The notes beneath the pieces are model-generated. The model worked only from the letters and a program-made list of their open reading frames with translations, was not told the DNA's origin and made no database searches. Shown piece by piece: positions 26,591 to 35,908 of a stretch of DNA of 64,000 nucleotides. The DNA is from Candidatus Hydrogenosomobacter endosymbioticus. Its GTDB lineage: Bacteria > Pseudomonadota > Alphaproteobacteria > Holosporales > GW7. Made by a program: the position numbers and the translations under genes. Positions within the stretch are counted from its first letter, which is position 1; each line of letters starts with the position of its first letter. The stretch lies in assembly GCF_021654655.1 (NCBI RefSeq), contig NZ_AP025225.1:304001-368000 (forward strand). Reading direction: 5' to 3'.

Positions 26591-29026
26591 GTGAACTTTG
26601 CTTGTTGCTTTGTTTTTGTGAAAAAGTGTTCCGCTTATTTTGCTCTGCCACTCCGAGATTTAGTTGTGTTCCCAGGAGCCGTAGCGCCGCTGTTCATCAA
26701 GCGCGATAAATCCATAGCGTCTCTTCAGGCCGCAGCAGACAAAGGAGAGATGGTATTGCTCGTAACTCAAAAATCAGCGAGAATGGACAACCCCGCGATA
26801 TCAGACGTATACAGTGTAGGCACCCTTGCGTCAATCGTACAAATAACTCGCCTTCCAGATGGAAGCGTTAAAGCTCTAGTAGACGGAAAAAAAAGAGCAT
26901 TTATCTCGCAAAATTACGATTTTGAAGGATCCAGCCTGTTCACAGCAATGTGTAGCGAAATGGAAACAGTAGTAGAAGATGAAAAAGAGGTGGAAGCGTT
27001 GCGACGGCTCCTTCTGACAGAACTAGAACAATATGTAAAAATAAATAAAAAAAATGAGCTAGGAAATTTATCTTCTATATCGCAAATAAAAAACACAGAA
27101 CGCATGCTAGACATAATATCGTCCCACCTATTAATGAGCCTAGAGCTGAAACAGGAAATTTTGGAGGCCGTGTCGCTCAACCAACGACTAGAGCTTGTCT
27201 TCAGCTATCTTGGAGTTGAAATAGAGGTCGCTCACGTACAACGCAGAATATGGAACAGGGTAAAAGACGACCTTGAAAAACAGCAGAAAGAGTATGTGCT
27301 TCAGATGCAGCGCAAAGCAATCGATAATGAACTCGGAGACTTGGACGGAACGTCGCGCAATGAACTGTCAGAACTTGAAGATAAAATAAACGCAGCTACG
27401 CTGTCTCCTGAGGCAAAAGAAAAGGCGCTCTCCGAACTAAAAAAGCTGCGCTATATGAACACTATGTCTTCAGAAGCAACCGTTATTAGAAATTATCTTG
27501 ACTGGATTTTAAGCTTACCCTGGGACAAGCCCACCACACTGTGCAAAGACCTGACTAAAGCACATTCTATTCTCAATAAGGAACACTATGGTCTTGATAA
27601 AGTAAAAGAAAAAATACTAGAGTTTCTCGCTGTACAAAATAGAACAGAAAAAACTCAAGGATTTGTCCTTTGCCTAGTGGGGCCACCTGGAGTTGGAAAA
27701 ACTTCTCTGGCAGAATCGATAGCTAACGCAACTGGACGACAGTTTGTACGGTTTTCATTAGGTGGAATAAAAGACGAGGCTGAAATTCGTGGCCACAGAA
27801 GAACGTATATAGGAGCTATGCCAGGGCGCATAATACAAGGAATGAAAAAAGCTAAGACCACTAATCCTTTATTCGCTCTTGATGAGCTCGACAAAATTGG
27901 GCAAGATTGGCGCGGAGACCCGTCAGACGCGCTCTTAGAAGTTTTGGACAGGTCGCAAAATTTCGACTTCAAAGATCACTATCTCGAAGTTGGATATGAT
28001 CTGTCTAATGTTATGTTTGTTGGAACTGCCAATTCTATAAATATTCCACCTGCTCTTCTCGACAGAATGGAGATAATTTGGGTATCTGGATACACGGAAG
28101 ACGAAAAAGTGGAAATTGCAAAAAAACACCTTATTCCGCGAAAAAAAGAAGAAAGCGGGCTTAAGGGTAAAGAGTTTACAATAAGCGATGAAGCTCTGCG
28201 AATTATCATACGCAATTACTGTAAAGAAGCGGGCGTTCGCAACCTAGAGCGGGAAATAGCCTCTCTCGCACGCAAAGCAGTTAAAGAAATGATTCTAAAC
28301 GGAACAAAATCTGTAAAAATCACGAGGAGCAACATAGCCAAATATGCTGGCGTGCCGAAGTTTGTTAATACTGATTCAGAGCTTGACGATAAAGTCGGCG
28401 TTACAACAGGGCTAGCTTGGACAGAAATGGGAGGAGACATACTATACATAGAAGCGCTCGTTCTCTCTGGAAAAGGAAACGTCGTCTGCACTGGAAAACT
28501 GGGAGAGGTGATGCAAGAGTCTGTAAAAGCAGCTTTAAGCTTTGTAAAATACAAGGCCACCGATTATAACATAGACCCTTCAGTATTTGAAAAGAGCGAC
28601 ATACATATACATGTTCCAGAGGGAGCAACTCCTAAAGACGGGCCATCTGCTGGCGTTGCTATGTGCGCATCAATGGTGTCAGCGCTCACAGGAATCCCAG
28701 TGCGCGGAGACATAGCAATGACAGGAGAAATCAGCCTGAGAGGAAAGGTCTTACCAATCGGAGGACTGAAAGAAAAGTTACTTGCAGCTCTTAGATATGG
28801 TATAAAAAATGTTCTTATCCCATTTGGTAACATGAAAGACCTCGAGGAAATCCCTCAAAATGTGAAGAGCGAGCTAAACATAATACCTATAACCACGATA
28901 TCTGATGTTTTAGAAAATTCGCTAAAAAAACGAGATCTCACAGAAAGCGGCAACGCAAGAAACTCTGTCGGCCACAAATCCAGAAAGAAACCTATCAACA
29001 CTCCCGATTCAGCAGCTGCTCGGTAA
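26591..29026 (+). CDS. lon: ATP-dependent protease Lon
   Basis: Lon degrades misfolded and regulatory proteins in the cytoplasm. The 811 residues show the N-terminal substrate domain opening with LPLRDLVVFPGAV, a helical linker, the AAA+ module with Walker A GPPGVGKTSLAESIA and Walker B FALDELDKIG, and the protease domain with the catalytic serine in PKDGPSAGVAM and lysine in GGLKEKLLAALRYG. The S-K dyad is intact. The frame begins with GTG at 26591, which coincides with the predicted transcription start; a second GTG at 26618 is the other candidate, and neither has a Shine-Dalgarno. The usual clpP-clpX neighbours are absent. Confidence 0.96.
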   Translation: MNFACCFVFVKKCSAYFALPLRDLVVFPGAVAPLFIKRDKSIASLQAAADKGEMVLLVTQKSARMDNPAISDVYSVGTLASIVQITRLPDGSVKALVDGKKRAFISQNYDFEGSSLFTAMCSEMETVVEDEKEVEALRRLLLTELEQYVKINKKNELGNLSSISQIKNTERMLDIISSHLLMSLELKQEILEAVSLNQRLELVFSYLGVEIEVAHVQRRIWNRVKDDLEKQQKEYVLQMQRKAIDNELGDLDGTSRNELSELEDKINAATLSPEAKEKALSELKKLRYMNTMSSEATVIRNYLDWILSLPWDKPTTLCKDLTKAHSILNKEHYGLDKVKEKILEFLAVQNRTEKTQGFVLCLVGPPGVGKTSLAESIANATGRQFVRFSLGGIKDEAEIRGHRRTYIGAMPGRIIQGMKKAKTTNPLFALDELDKIGQDWRGDPSDALLEVLDRSQNFDFKDHYLEVGYDLSNVMFVGTANSINIPPALLDRMEIIWVSGYTEDEKVEIAKKHLIPRKKEESGLKGKEFTISDEALRIIIRNYCKEAGVRNLEREIASLARKAVKEMILNGTKSVKITRSNIAKYAGVPKFVNTDSELDDKVGVTTGLAWTEMGGDILYIEALVLSGKGNVVCTGKLGEVMQESVKAALSFVKYKATDYNIDPSVFEKSDIHIHVPEGATPKDGPSAGVAMCASMVSALTGIPVRGDIAMTGEISLRGKVLPIGGLKEKLLAALRYGIKNVLIPFGNMKDLEEIPQNVKSELNIIPITTISDVLENSLKKRDLTESGNARNSVGHKSRKKPINTPDSAAAR

Positions 29027-29193
29027 CATCGGTAATAGGACATGGCCCGGGCTCTAGTTCAGCTCCTGTATTCATACACTCGTCCCTCTTGTAACTATCC
29101 GGGACCTATAAACGTTTCATTATATTATTGAAATTATTCAAAAATTATGCAATCATGAAAACCGTTGTTTTTCTTAGAATTTGGTAGATAAAT

Positions 29194-29862
29194 ATGAATA
29201 CACAGAAGATAAAACTCGTGTTTGCGAGTGCGGTTTTCTTTGTTGCGCTGTGCTCGCCAGCCTCCAGCTTCGGTGTTAAGGTAAGGCCAGAAGATGTTGA
29301 ATATGCTTGTAGAGCGGTGGGGAAATACACTCGCTATTTTGATGAGAGTAAGAACAACCAATCTCGTAACAACTATCTAGAAACGGTGGCAATCAGAATA
29401 AACACGGATAGACCTCTAAAAGAAATAGCTTCTCTTTTAGAATGTGGCGATAACAAACGAAACGATGACGACATAATAAAAGAATTTATAAAAATAGCAA
29501 GAGATAGGCGCGAAGAGATTGATGGAAAAACCAAACAATCCTCCCAATTCCAATACGACGACAGCCAATTTGCTGAATTTAAGGCGCAGAGCTCACAAAT
29601 AACACAATTATCTTCTTTATATAAAAAGCTTAACCACCTGCCTACCAACCTTAACTTCACAGCGGGAGACATCACTCTTAGTAATTCTGGCACATTAATA
29701 ACTCAACCAAAAGATTGTTCATTAGACCACACACTAGAAGGTAATACAGGTAACATACCATTGCATAGCAAAACAAACACCAATGATCAGCGCGAGACAT
29801 CTGAGGAATCTGGCGGTTGGTTTAGCACAACAATGAAATTGGTAAAGAGCCTTTTCAATTAG
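29194..29862 (+). CDS. Exported tandem-family protein, copy 1
   Basis: First of three tandem paralogues of a family I do not recognise. The 222 residues begin with a Sec signal (KIKLVFASAVFFVALCSPASS-type, cut after SFG or nearby) and the shared motif RPEDVEYACRAVGKYTRYF. A middle segment (INTDRPLKEIASLL through EFIKIARDRREEIDGKTK) closely resembles copy 3. The C-terminal part (GDITLSNSGTLITQP to WFSTTMKLVKSLFN) is nearly identical to copy 2. The ATG is preceded by TTGGTAGAT, a weakened form of the TTAGGAGAT before copies 2 and 3. Ten bases separate its stop from copy 2. The protein is short because it lacks the coiled-coil insert of its neighbours. Function unknown; export and rapid change suggest a host-facing role. 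Confidence 0.82.
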   Translation: MNTQKIKLVFASAVFFVALCSPASSFGVKVRPEDVEYACRAVGKYTRYFDESKNNQSRNNYLETVAIRINTDRPLKEIASLLECGDNKRNDDDIIKEFIKIARDRREEIDGKTKQSSQFQYDDSQFAEFKAQSSQITQLSSLYKKLNHLPTNLNFTAGDITLSNSGTLITQPKDCSLDHTLEGNTGNIPLHSKTNTNDQRETSEESGGWFSTTMKLVKSLFN

Positions 29863-31097
29863 GAGATAAAATATGAATACAAATAAAATACGTAAAATAA
29901 AACTCGTGTTTGCGAGTGCGGTTTTCTTTGTTGCGCTGTGCTCGCCAGCCTCCAGCTTCGGTGTTAAGGTAAGGCCAGAAGATGTTGAATATGCTTGTGA
30001 AAAGGTAGGAACTTACAAGCATTATAATGGAAAATATTATTTGAGGGAACGTGATAGTAGTTCAAATGAACGTGATAGTAGTTCAAATGAATGTTATGAC
30101 GTACATAGGTTATCCGAAATTATGGCTGAGATGATAAATAACAAACAGACAACAAAAGAAATACAACGATCTTTATACCTGGGTTCAGGGACAGACTATG
30201 GGCTAGAAATAATAATAACTGTGATTGCAACAGCGAAAGAAAAAAGAAGGTCTATAATAGCGAAAAAAAGAGAAGCCAGGGCGGAAATAATTGGGGAAAC
30301 CCCTTTTCAACGCGGATCCTGTAACCATTTTCGAGGCAGATACCGTAATTACTTTCGAGGCCAACCCTATGGAATAAACATGAGAAATCTTGAAAGCGAC
30401 TATAGCTCGCAGATATCAAATTTATCTTCTCTATATACAAAAATAGAACAAAAATTCACCACACTGGAGGGTTATGCAGAGCGAAAATTCACTCCTCTGG
30501 AGGGTTATGCAAGGCAAATCATTAAAAGTGAAGATGCTCTGCGAGAAAAAATTGATACTGTTATTTTGGAGCTGAATCAAATAAAAAACAAACAGCATTT
30601 TCCCCAAGATACATTCAATGCACGAGAGATGCCTTTCTCAGAGAAACACGAAGCGCAAGAACAAAAAATATTCTCAAACATTATTATGCAAGACGAATTT
30701 TCTCATCATATAAAATGCGAGAAACACGAAGTGCAAGAACAAAAACCCCTTATTAACATCAAAATGGGAGACATCACTTTTAGTAATTCTGGCACATTAA
30801 TAACTCAACCAAAAAATTGTTCATTAGACCACACACTAGAAGGTAATACAGGTAACATACCATTGCATAGCAAAACAAACACCAATGATCAGCACGAGAC
30901 ATCTGAGGAATCTGGCGGTTGGTTTAGCACAACAATGAAATGGATAAAGAGCCTTTTCAATTAGGAGATAAAATATGAATACAAATAAAATACGTAAAAT
31001 AAAACTCTTGTTTACGAGCGCGTTTTTCTTTGCTGCGCTGTGCTCGCCAGCCTCCAGCTTCGGCGTTAGGGTCACCGTAGCCGATGTTGAATATGCG
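29664..31097 (+). repeat. Direct repeat of about 330 bases around copy 2
   Basis: The stretch 29664 to about 29995 (3' end of copy 1, spacer, 5' end of copy 2) recurs at about 30766-31097 (3' end of copy 2, spacer, 5' end of copy 3) with a constant offset of 1102 bases and few differences. This is the footprint of a tandem duplication. Recombination between the repeats would delete or multiply the copy 2 unit cleanly. Range given covers both repeats and the unit between them. Confidence 0.85.
29873..30964 (+). CDS. Exported tandem-family protein, copy 2
   Basis: The 363-residue second paralogue. Signal peptide and first motif are almost identical in DNA to copy 1, but the following region is unlike copies 1 and 3. 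It has a duplicated RDSSSNE heptapeptide (30051-30092), an Arg/Gly/aromatic patch (FRGRYRNYFRGQPYG), a probable coiled coil with a duplicated KFT-LEGYA unit near 30450-30515, and two copies of EKHE-QEQK. The C-terminal 65 residues match copy 1. The start has TTAGGAGAT upstream. The mix of shared ends with a private middle indicates recombination between paralogues or import of a new central segment. No homologue is known to me. Confidence 0.82.
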   Translation: MNTNKIRKIKLVFASAVFFVALCSPASSFGVKVRPEDVEYACEKVGTYKHYNGKYYLRERDSSSNERDSSSNECYDVHRLSEIMAEMINNKQTTKEIQRSLYLGSGTDYGLEIIITVIATAKEKRRSIIAKKREARAEIIGETPFQRGSCNHFRGRYRNYFRGQPYGINMRNLESDYSSQISNLSSLYTKIEQKFTTLEGYAERKFTPLEGYARQIIKSEDALREKIDTVILELNQIKNKQHFPQDTFNAREMPFSEKHEAQEQKIFSNIIMQDEFSHHIKCEKHEVQEQKPLINIKMGDITFSNSGTLITQPKNCSLDHTLEGNTGNIPLHSKTNTNDQHETSEESGGWFSTTMKWIKSLFN

Positions 31098-31820
31098 CTT
31101 AAAGCAGTTGGGAAAAAAACTCCTTATTTTAATTTTGCTCCATCCAACAAGGATCGTATCGAACACCTTGAAACATTAGTGATAAAAATAAACTCCGACC
31201 GCCCAGCAAAAGAAATAATGAGCCTTCTACGTGATGACGGTAATGATCGAAACGATGACAAACTAATAGAAGAATTTATAAAAATAGCACGAGACAGAAA
31301 CGAAGAGGTTAATGGAAAAACTAAACCAAGTTACAACGACAGCCAAATGGCGTTTATTGAAAAAAATCTTAAAGATCAGGGCATGATAATGAAAGAATTA
31401 TCAAAAAAAGTTTCCGACTTAGAAAACTATGCTGTAAACAGATTTAATGATGTTGTAAGCAAACTTAATATTTTGGATAACCGAATCGATCTCTTAGCCG
31501 AAGAGTTGGCTCAAACAAAAATTAAACAACAAGCTCAAGAACAAAGAATTGAAGAGCTAGAAAAAATTCCATCAACTCAGATCAATAATTTTGGAACAAA
31601 TAATTTCGGCCTATTGGTGAATGAAACTAAAAATAGCACATATGAAAGTAAAAGAATTAACGATATACATATCTCAGGAGCCCCTCAACAAAACAAGAGT
31701 TCGCAATCTAAAGAAAAATGCGATGATTCTGGTTGGCAAAATTCATTCGATAGCAAAACTCCAAGCAGCCAAGCTGTCAGTGTTCGTAAGAGCCCTATCG
31801 CTATGTGTACTATCTATTAA
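30975..31820 (+). CDS. Exported tandem-family protein, copy 3
   Basis: The 281-residue third paralogue, ten bases after copy 2 with the same TTAGGAGAT leader. The signal peptide and VADVEYALKAVGKKTPYF motif are shared. The next segment (INSDRPAKEIMSLLRDDG to EFIKIARDRNEEVNGKTK) aligns with copy 1 but not with copy 2. After it comes a coiled coil with heptad spacing (MKELSKKVSDLENY, VSKLNILDNRIDLLAEEL, QRIEELEKI). The C-terminus differs from the other two. An intrinsic terminator follows, so the three genes probably form one transcript. Confidence 0.82.
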   Translation: MNTNKIRKIKLLFTSAFFFAALCSPASSFGVRVTVADVEYALKAVGKKTPYFNFAPSNKDRIEHLETLVIKINSDRPAKEIMSLLRDDGNDRNDDKLIEEFIKIARDRNEEVNGKTKPSYNDSQMAFIEKNLKDQGMIMKELSKKVSDLENYAVNRFNDVVSKLNILDNRIDLLAEELAQTKIKQQAQEQRIEELEKIPSTQINNFGTNNFGLLVNETKNSTYESKRINDIHISGAPQQNKSSQSKEKCDDSGWQNSFDSKTPSSQAVSVRKSPIAMCTIY

Positions 31821-31849
31821 ACTAAACCCCAAACCAAAAACCCACAGCG

Positions 31850-31883
31850 CAGCGCTGCCGCCACTTAAAGCAGCGCTGTTTTT
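31850..31883 (+). terminator. Terminator of the tandem exported-protein cluster
   Basis: CAGCGCTGC (31850-31858) pairs with GCAGCGCTG (31870-31878) around an 11-base loop and is followed by five T. It lies 30 bases beyond the stop of copy 3. Confidence 0.9.
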
Positions 31884-31929
31884 CCTGAAAATAACTTGTC
31901 CCTACCCTGGCGAAACAAATTGCATAAAT

Positions 31930-31958
31930 TTGCCGAACAGTAAATAAAAGCGTATATT
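31930..31958 (+). promoter_or_regulatory. Predicted sigma-70 promoter of argS
   Basis: TTGCCG (31930-31935) and TATATT (31953-31958) with 17-base spacing, about 38 bases upstream of the argS start and just after the terminator of the preceding cluster. Confidence 0.5.
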
Positions 31959-31996
31959 TATCAATCATCAACAGCGGCCCTATTGGCAGTGTCAAC

Positions 31997-33766
31997 ATGC
32001 TATACATTGAAGCGATAAAAGACATAAAGGATGCGATAATTGAAGAAATTTCTGGCTTATGCAAAGGTTACGACGGCGACGTATCTGTAATACCTCCCGA
32101 TGACGAAAGCAATGGAGACCTCACAACCAACATAGCGTTTGTCATAGCCAAAACTGTACGGAAAAAGCCCATAGATATTGCTTCTGCGATAGCCTTAAGA
32201 CTGTCGAATCTTTCAACTGTTAAAAGCGCGTCTGCCGTTGGAGCTGGATTTGTGAATATAACACTAGCGAAAGAGATATGGAGCGACGTTGTCATAGAAG
32301 TGCTTAAGGATAGATGCGAGTATGGAAAGTCAGATATAGGAGGCGGCGCTAAGATAAACATCGAGTATGTGTCAGCAAACCCAACAGGACCATTACACGC
32401 TGGGCACGGCCGAGGAGCTGTCATTGGCGACTCGCTAGCAAACCTCCTTGAATTTGCAGGATTTGACGTCACACGAGAATACTACGTAAACGATGCCGGA
32501 AATCAAGTAGAAATTTTGGCGCGCACAGTATACCTGCATTATAAAGCTCTACTGGAAAACCACGATGCGGAAATTCCAGATGGAATGTACCCTGGAGACT
32601 ATCTAAAAGATGTAGCAAAAGAAATCATAGCTAGTTGTGATAAAAAATGGGTCAATAGTCCGCAGGAAGAGTGGCTTTCCGAGTTCCAGAAAATGTCTGT
32701 TGAGATTTTACTTCTAAAAATAAAAGAAGATTTACGCGAACTAGGAATAAACCACGATTTGTTTTCATATGAAAGCCGCCTCCACCAAAAAAAACCTGAT
32801 ATCCAAATGTCTACCGTTGAAGAAGCGGCAGAAAATCTAAAAAGTAAAGGACTTGTATATGAAGGCGCTCTGCCAAAACCAAAAGGGATAGAAGACGAAA
32901 ATTGGAGCGAGGAAAAGCTTCTCCTGTTTAGGTCTTCAAATTTTGGCGACGAGCAGGACCGAGCTCTCCAGCGCCCAGACGGAAGTTGGACATATTTCGC
33001 TGGCGATATCGCATACCATATGGATAAATTTCGTCGTGGATTCAAAAATATCATAGACATTTGGGGAGCCGACCACGAAAGCCATGTAAGAAAAACCAAA
33101 GCAGGAGTATGCGCTGTCACAGATGGAGCCGCAAACATGGCCGTCTTGATTTGCCAAATGGTAGCATTCATGGATAACGGCGCACCGGTGAAAATGTCCA
33201 AAAGAGCAGGCACATTTGTAACACTCCGAGAAGTTACAGATGCCGTAGGAAAAGACGTGTTCCGTTTTTTCATGCTGACAAAAAAATCCGATACCCATAT
33301 GGAATTTGATTTTCAAAAAGTGAAAGAACAGTCGAAAGATAACCCAGTGTTTTATGTGCAGTACGCCCATGCACGCTGCAGATCCGTACTGCGCTCATTC
33401 GAAAAAATGTTTGGCAAAAATGTATTTAAAGAAGAAGCCCACACTATAAATCCAAATAAAATAGAATTCCGCAGCCTCTCGGACTATCACATTTCAGTCG
33501 CAAAAATTCTCGCAGACTGGCCCAGACAAATCGAGCAGACAGCAAAAACGTATGAGTTGAACAAGATCGCTAATTACCTATATAAACTTTCAAGCGCCTT
33601 TCACAGACTATGGCAGCAGGGACGGTCAGAGCCCGCCATGCGTTTTCTTAACCAGAGCGACGAAAGGCTGTCCTTTGCTAATGCTGGGTTCGTTTATGCT
33701 GTGGCCTCAGTAATCGCGTCTGGCCTTAGGATATTCGGCGTCGAGCCAGCAGAAGAAATTGTTTAA
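31997..33766 (+). CDS. argS: Arginyl-tRNA synthetase
   Basis: Class I synthetase that charges tRNA-Arg. The 589 residues show the N-terminal Add1 domain, VSANPTGPLHAGHGRGAVIG containing the HxGH signature (HAGH), NDAGNQVEILARTV, FRSSNFGDEQDRAL, DIWGADHESHV and KMSKRAGTFVTLREV as the KMSKS region, with the anticodon-binding helical domain at the end (DNPVFYVQYAHARCRSVLR). Length is normal. It is followed after about 95 bases by serC, on the same strand. Confidence 0.97.
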   Translation: MLYIEAIKDIKDAIIEEISGLCKGYDGDVSVIPPDDESNGDLTTNIAFVIAKTVRKKPIDIASAIALRLSNLSTVKSASAVGAGFVNITLAKEIWSDVVIEVLKDRCEYGKSDIGGGAKINIEYVSANPTGPLHAGHGRGAVIGDSLANLLEFAGFDVTREYYVNDAGNQVEILARTVYLHYKALLENHDAEIPDGMYPGDYLKDVAKEIIASCDKKWVNSPQEEWLSEFQKMSVEILLLKIKEDLRELGINHDLFSYESRLHQKKPDIQMSTVEEAAENLKSKGLVYEGALPKPKGIEDENWSEEKLLLFRSSNFGDEQDRALQRPDGSWTYFAGDIAYHMDKFRRGFKNIIDIWGADHESHVRKTKAGVCAVTDGAANMAVLICQMVAFMDNGAPVKMSKRAGTFVTLREVTDAVGKDVFRFFMLTKKSDTHMEFDFQKVKEQSKDNPVFYVQYAHARCRSVLRSFEKMFGKNVFKEEAHTINPNKIEFRSLSDYHISVAKILADWPRQIEQTAKTYELNKIANYLYKLSSAFHRLWQQGRSEPAMRFLNQSDERLSFANAGFVYAVASVIASGLRIFGVEPAEEIV

Positions 33767-33860
33767 CTCAGCTATTCCCTGTATTATTTTTAGCATCGGC
33801 TGTTTCTTTCTCAAAAATTTTTATACAACGGATAGTATGTTGTTCTTATGGGGTTGATTT

Positions 33861-35084
33861 ATGGATAACATTTCTCAAAAATTAACAAAAATTTTGAGCC
33901 GCTCAACTTTAAAACGCTCGAAACGACCTTTTTTTTCATCGGGACCATGCGTAAAACATGCAGGGTGGAGTTTACAAAAAAGTCTTCAGTATTTTGAAGA
34001 AAATTTGATAGGTATCTCGCACAGATCACCTATAGGCGTTTCAAGAGTAGCTGATTTAATAGGTAAGCTTAGAGAAATACTAGAAATTCCACAGTCTCAC
34101 AAAATAGCAATCCTACCCGCTTCATCCACAGGAGCCATTGAAACGGCTATTTGGAACCTCCTAGGCAAACCAAGAGTTGGAATAGACTCAATCAGCTGGG
34201 ACTTGTTTAGCAAAACGTGGGAGCTCGACGTGAGAGAGCAGCTCAAAATTCAAGACGTAACTCCTTTTTGCGTGAAGGATATAGAAAATTTACACAACCG
34301 CGACCACTCTCGCGATATCTTGTTTTCATTAACAGGGACTACAAGCGGGCTCAGCCTCAACAAAGAGTCATTGAAATTTTTAGAAAAAAGAAAAGGAATA
34401 TCGGTGTGCGACGCCGCATCTGCTGTTATGACGTCTGAAATAGACTGGTCTCTTCTCGACGCAACAGGATTTTCTCTTCAAAAAGGATTCGGCGCCGAAG
34501 CAGGAACAGGCGTCCTTGTTCTCAGCACCATGGCTCTAAAACGATTGTCAGAGTATACCCCGTCATGGCCGATACCAAAAATATTCAGGCTGAAGTCATA
34601 TGACGGATCAATTATAGATGGCATATTTCGAGGAGAAATGATAAACACGCAGTCACTTTTATGTATAGAAGAAGCAATAGACGCAGTAACGTATGCGCAA
34701 AATTCAGGAGGACTAAAACACGCGCTTTCGCAAATAGAGCAAAACTTTAAAGAGCTAGAAAGTTGGGTAAAAGCAAAAGAGTGGGTAATGTTCCTTGTAG
34801 AAGACGAAAGATACAGAGCAAAATCCTGTGTATGCCTCAAGATAACGGACAGCTATTTCAACACATTGACGACAGAAAAACAATGGTTATTTCTAAACGA
34901 GATGCAGCTCGGCCTTTCGCATATAAACGCTGCCCATAACATAGTTAATCACCCTCTCTGCGGAACGCCCTCTTTGAGGATCTGGTGCGGACCAACCGTT
35001 GAGACAGAAGACATTTCGTCACTTCTTCCATGGATCGAACTCGCCTTCACAGCAATGAAAGGTCTCTGTTCTGAAAAATTATAA
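33861..35084 (+). CDS. serC: Phosphoserine aminotransferase, alphaproteobacterial type
   Basis: A PLP enzyme converting 3-phosphohydroxypyruvate and glutamate to phosphoserine, used for serine and also in pyridoxine synthesis. The 407-residue length and FFSSGPCVKHAGWSL at the N-terminus are typical of the long form found in alphaproteobacteria. ISHRSPIGVSRV follows, then PASSTGAIETAIWNLLG (phosphate-binding), VCDAASAVMTSEIDWSLLD (PLP aspartate near 184) and FSLQKGFGAEAG with the Schiff-base lysine at about 208. The near-identical family pattern makes the assignment firm. serA and serB are not nearby, so whether a complete serine route exists cannot be judged here. Confidence 0.88.
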   Translation: MDNISQKLTKILSRSTLKRSKRPFFSSGPCVKHAGWSLQKSLQYFEENLIGISHRSPIGVSRVADLIGKLREILEIPQSHKIAILPASSTGAIETAIWNLLGKPRVGIDSISWDLFSKTWELDVREQLKIQDVTPFCVKDIENLHNRDHSRDILFSLTGTTSGLSLNKESLKFLEKRKGISVCDAASAVMTSEIDWSLLDATGFSLQKGFGAEAGTGVLVLSTMALKRLSEYTPSWPIPKIFRLKSYDGSIIDGIFRGEMINTQSLLCIEEAIDAVTYAQNSGGLKHALSQIEQNFKELESWVKAKEWVMFLVEDERYRAKSCVCLKITDSYFNTLTTEKQWLFLNEMQLGLSHINAAHNIVNHPLCGTPSLRIWCGPTVETEDISSLLPWIELAFTAMKGLCSEKL

Positions 35085-35258
35085 AATCTCTACTCGATAT
35101 CTAGCCTACAAGGTATAAAATATGCGTAATTCATTATACTCTAAAGTATAAAGTCGCTTCCGCAGCAGCATCATATCCGGCTGTTATCGCGCAAATATTT
35201 TGTCGAACAACAGAGTAAAATACTATATAATTCATGCGTTATCCCAAACGGAGTAATC

Positions 35259-35699
35259 ATGAACAAATCTGTTTTGTCATCAAAATTAAAAACACTTCTA
35301 GCAGACAGCTATGCTCTATATATCAAAACTCAAAATTACCACTGGAATGTTGAGGGCTCTGATTTCGTTGGACTGCATACATTTTTTGAAGAAAAATATC
35401 GGGACCTGGCTGAGGCCATAGATTCAGTTGCAGAGTTTATAAGAATGCTTGGAGAGAAAGCTCCAGGAACTTTTGCTGAATTTGCAAGCGCAACATCTAT
35501 AAAAGACGGAGTGAACTCGATTTCTGCTATGGAAATGGTCAGAGACCTTGCGGATGGGCAAAACATCTTACAAAAAACTCTGCATGAAGTTTATGAAGAG
35601 GCAGAGAGATGCAGGGAATTCGCGATTTCAGGGTTTGCTTCAGAGCGAATATCAGCGCATAAAAAAGCAGAGTGGATACTTCGCAGCTTGTTAAAATAG
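35259..35699 (+). CDS. dps: Dps-family ferritin-like DNA-protection protein
   Basis: Dps forms a 12-subunit shell that oxidises iron with peroxide and can coat DNA under stress. The 146 residues contain the ferroxidase signature YHWNVEGSDFVGLHTFFEEKY and AEAIDSVAEFIRMLGEKAPG, with His/Asp/Glu ligands in place. The N-terminus is short, without the long lysine-rich tail used by E. coli Dps for DNA binding, so this version may act mainly as an iron-peroxide detoxifier. GGAGTAATC precedes the ATG. It stands alone between serC and the convergent rluD. Confidence 0.9.
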   Translation: MNKSVLSSKLKTLLADSYALYIKTQNYHWNVEGSDFVGLHTFFEEKYRDLAEAIDSVAEFIRMLGEKAPGTFAEFASATSIKDGVNSISAMEMVRDLADGQNILQKTLHEVYEEAERCREFAISGFASERISAHKKAEWILRSLLK

Positions 35700-35908
35700 A
35701 AAATACAACTTCTTCATAAAGAAGCACACTAGCGCTCCGCTCTATGCTGATTTTTATATGTATAAATACAGCTGCGGAGCTTGAGTCTCGTGTTTTCTTA
35801 ATAAATTGATTTTAATGAGATTTTTTTCAGGATGAGTCACGCAAACTATACCTTTATGCCTATTAATATCTCACAACTTCTCTTTCATGAATAAATTTCG
35901 AAAAAGCT

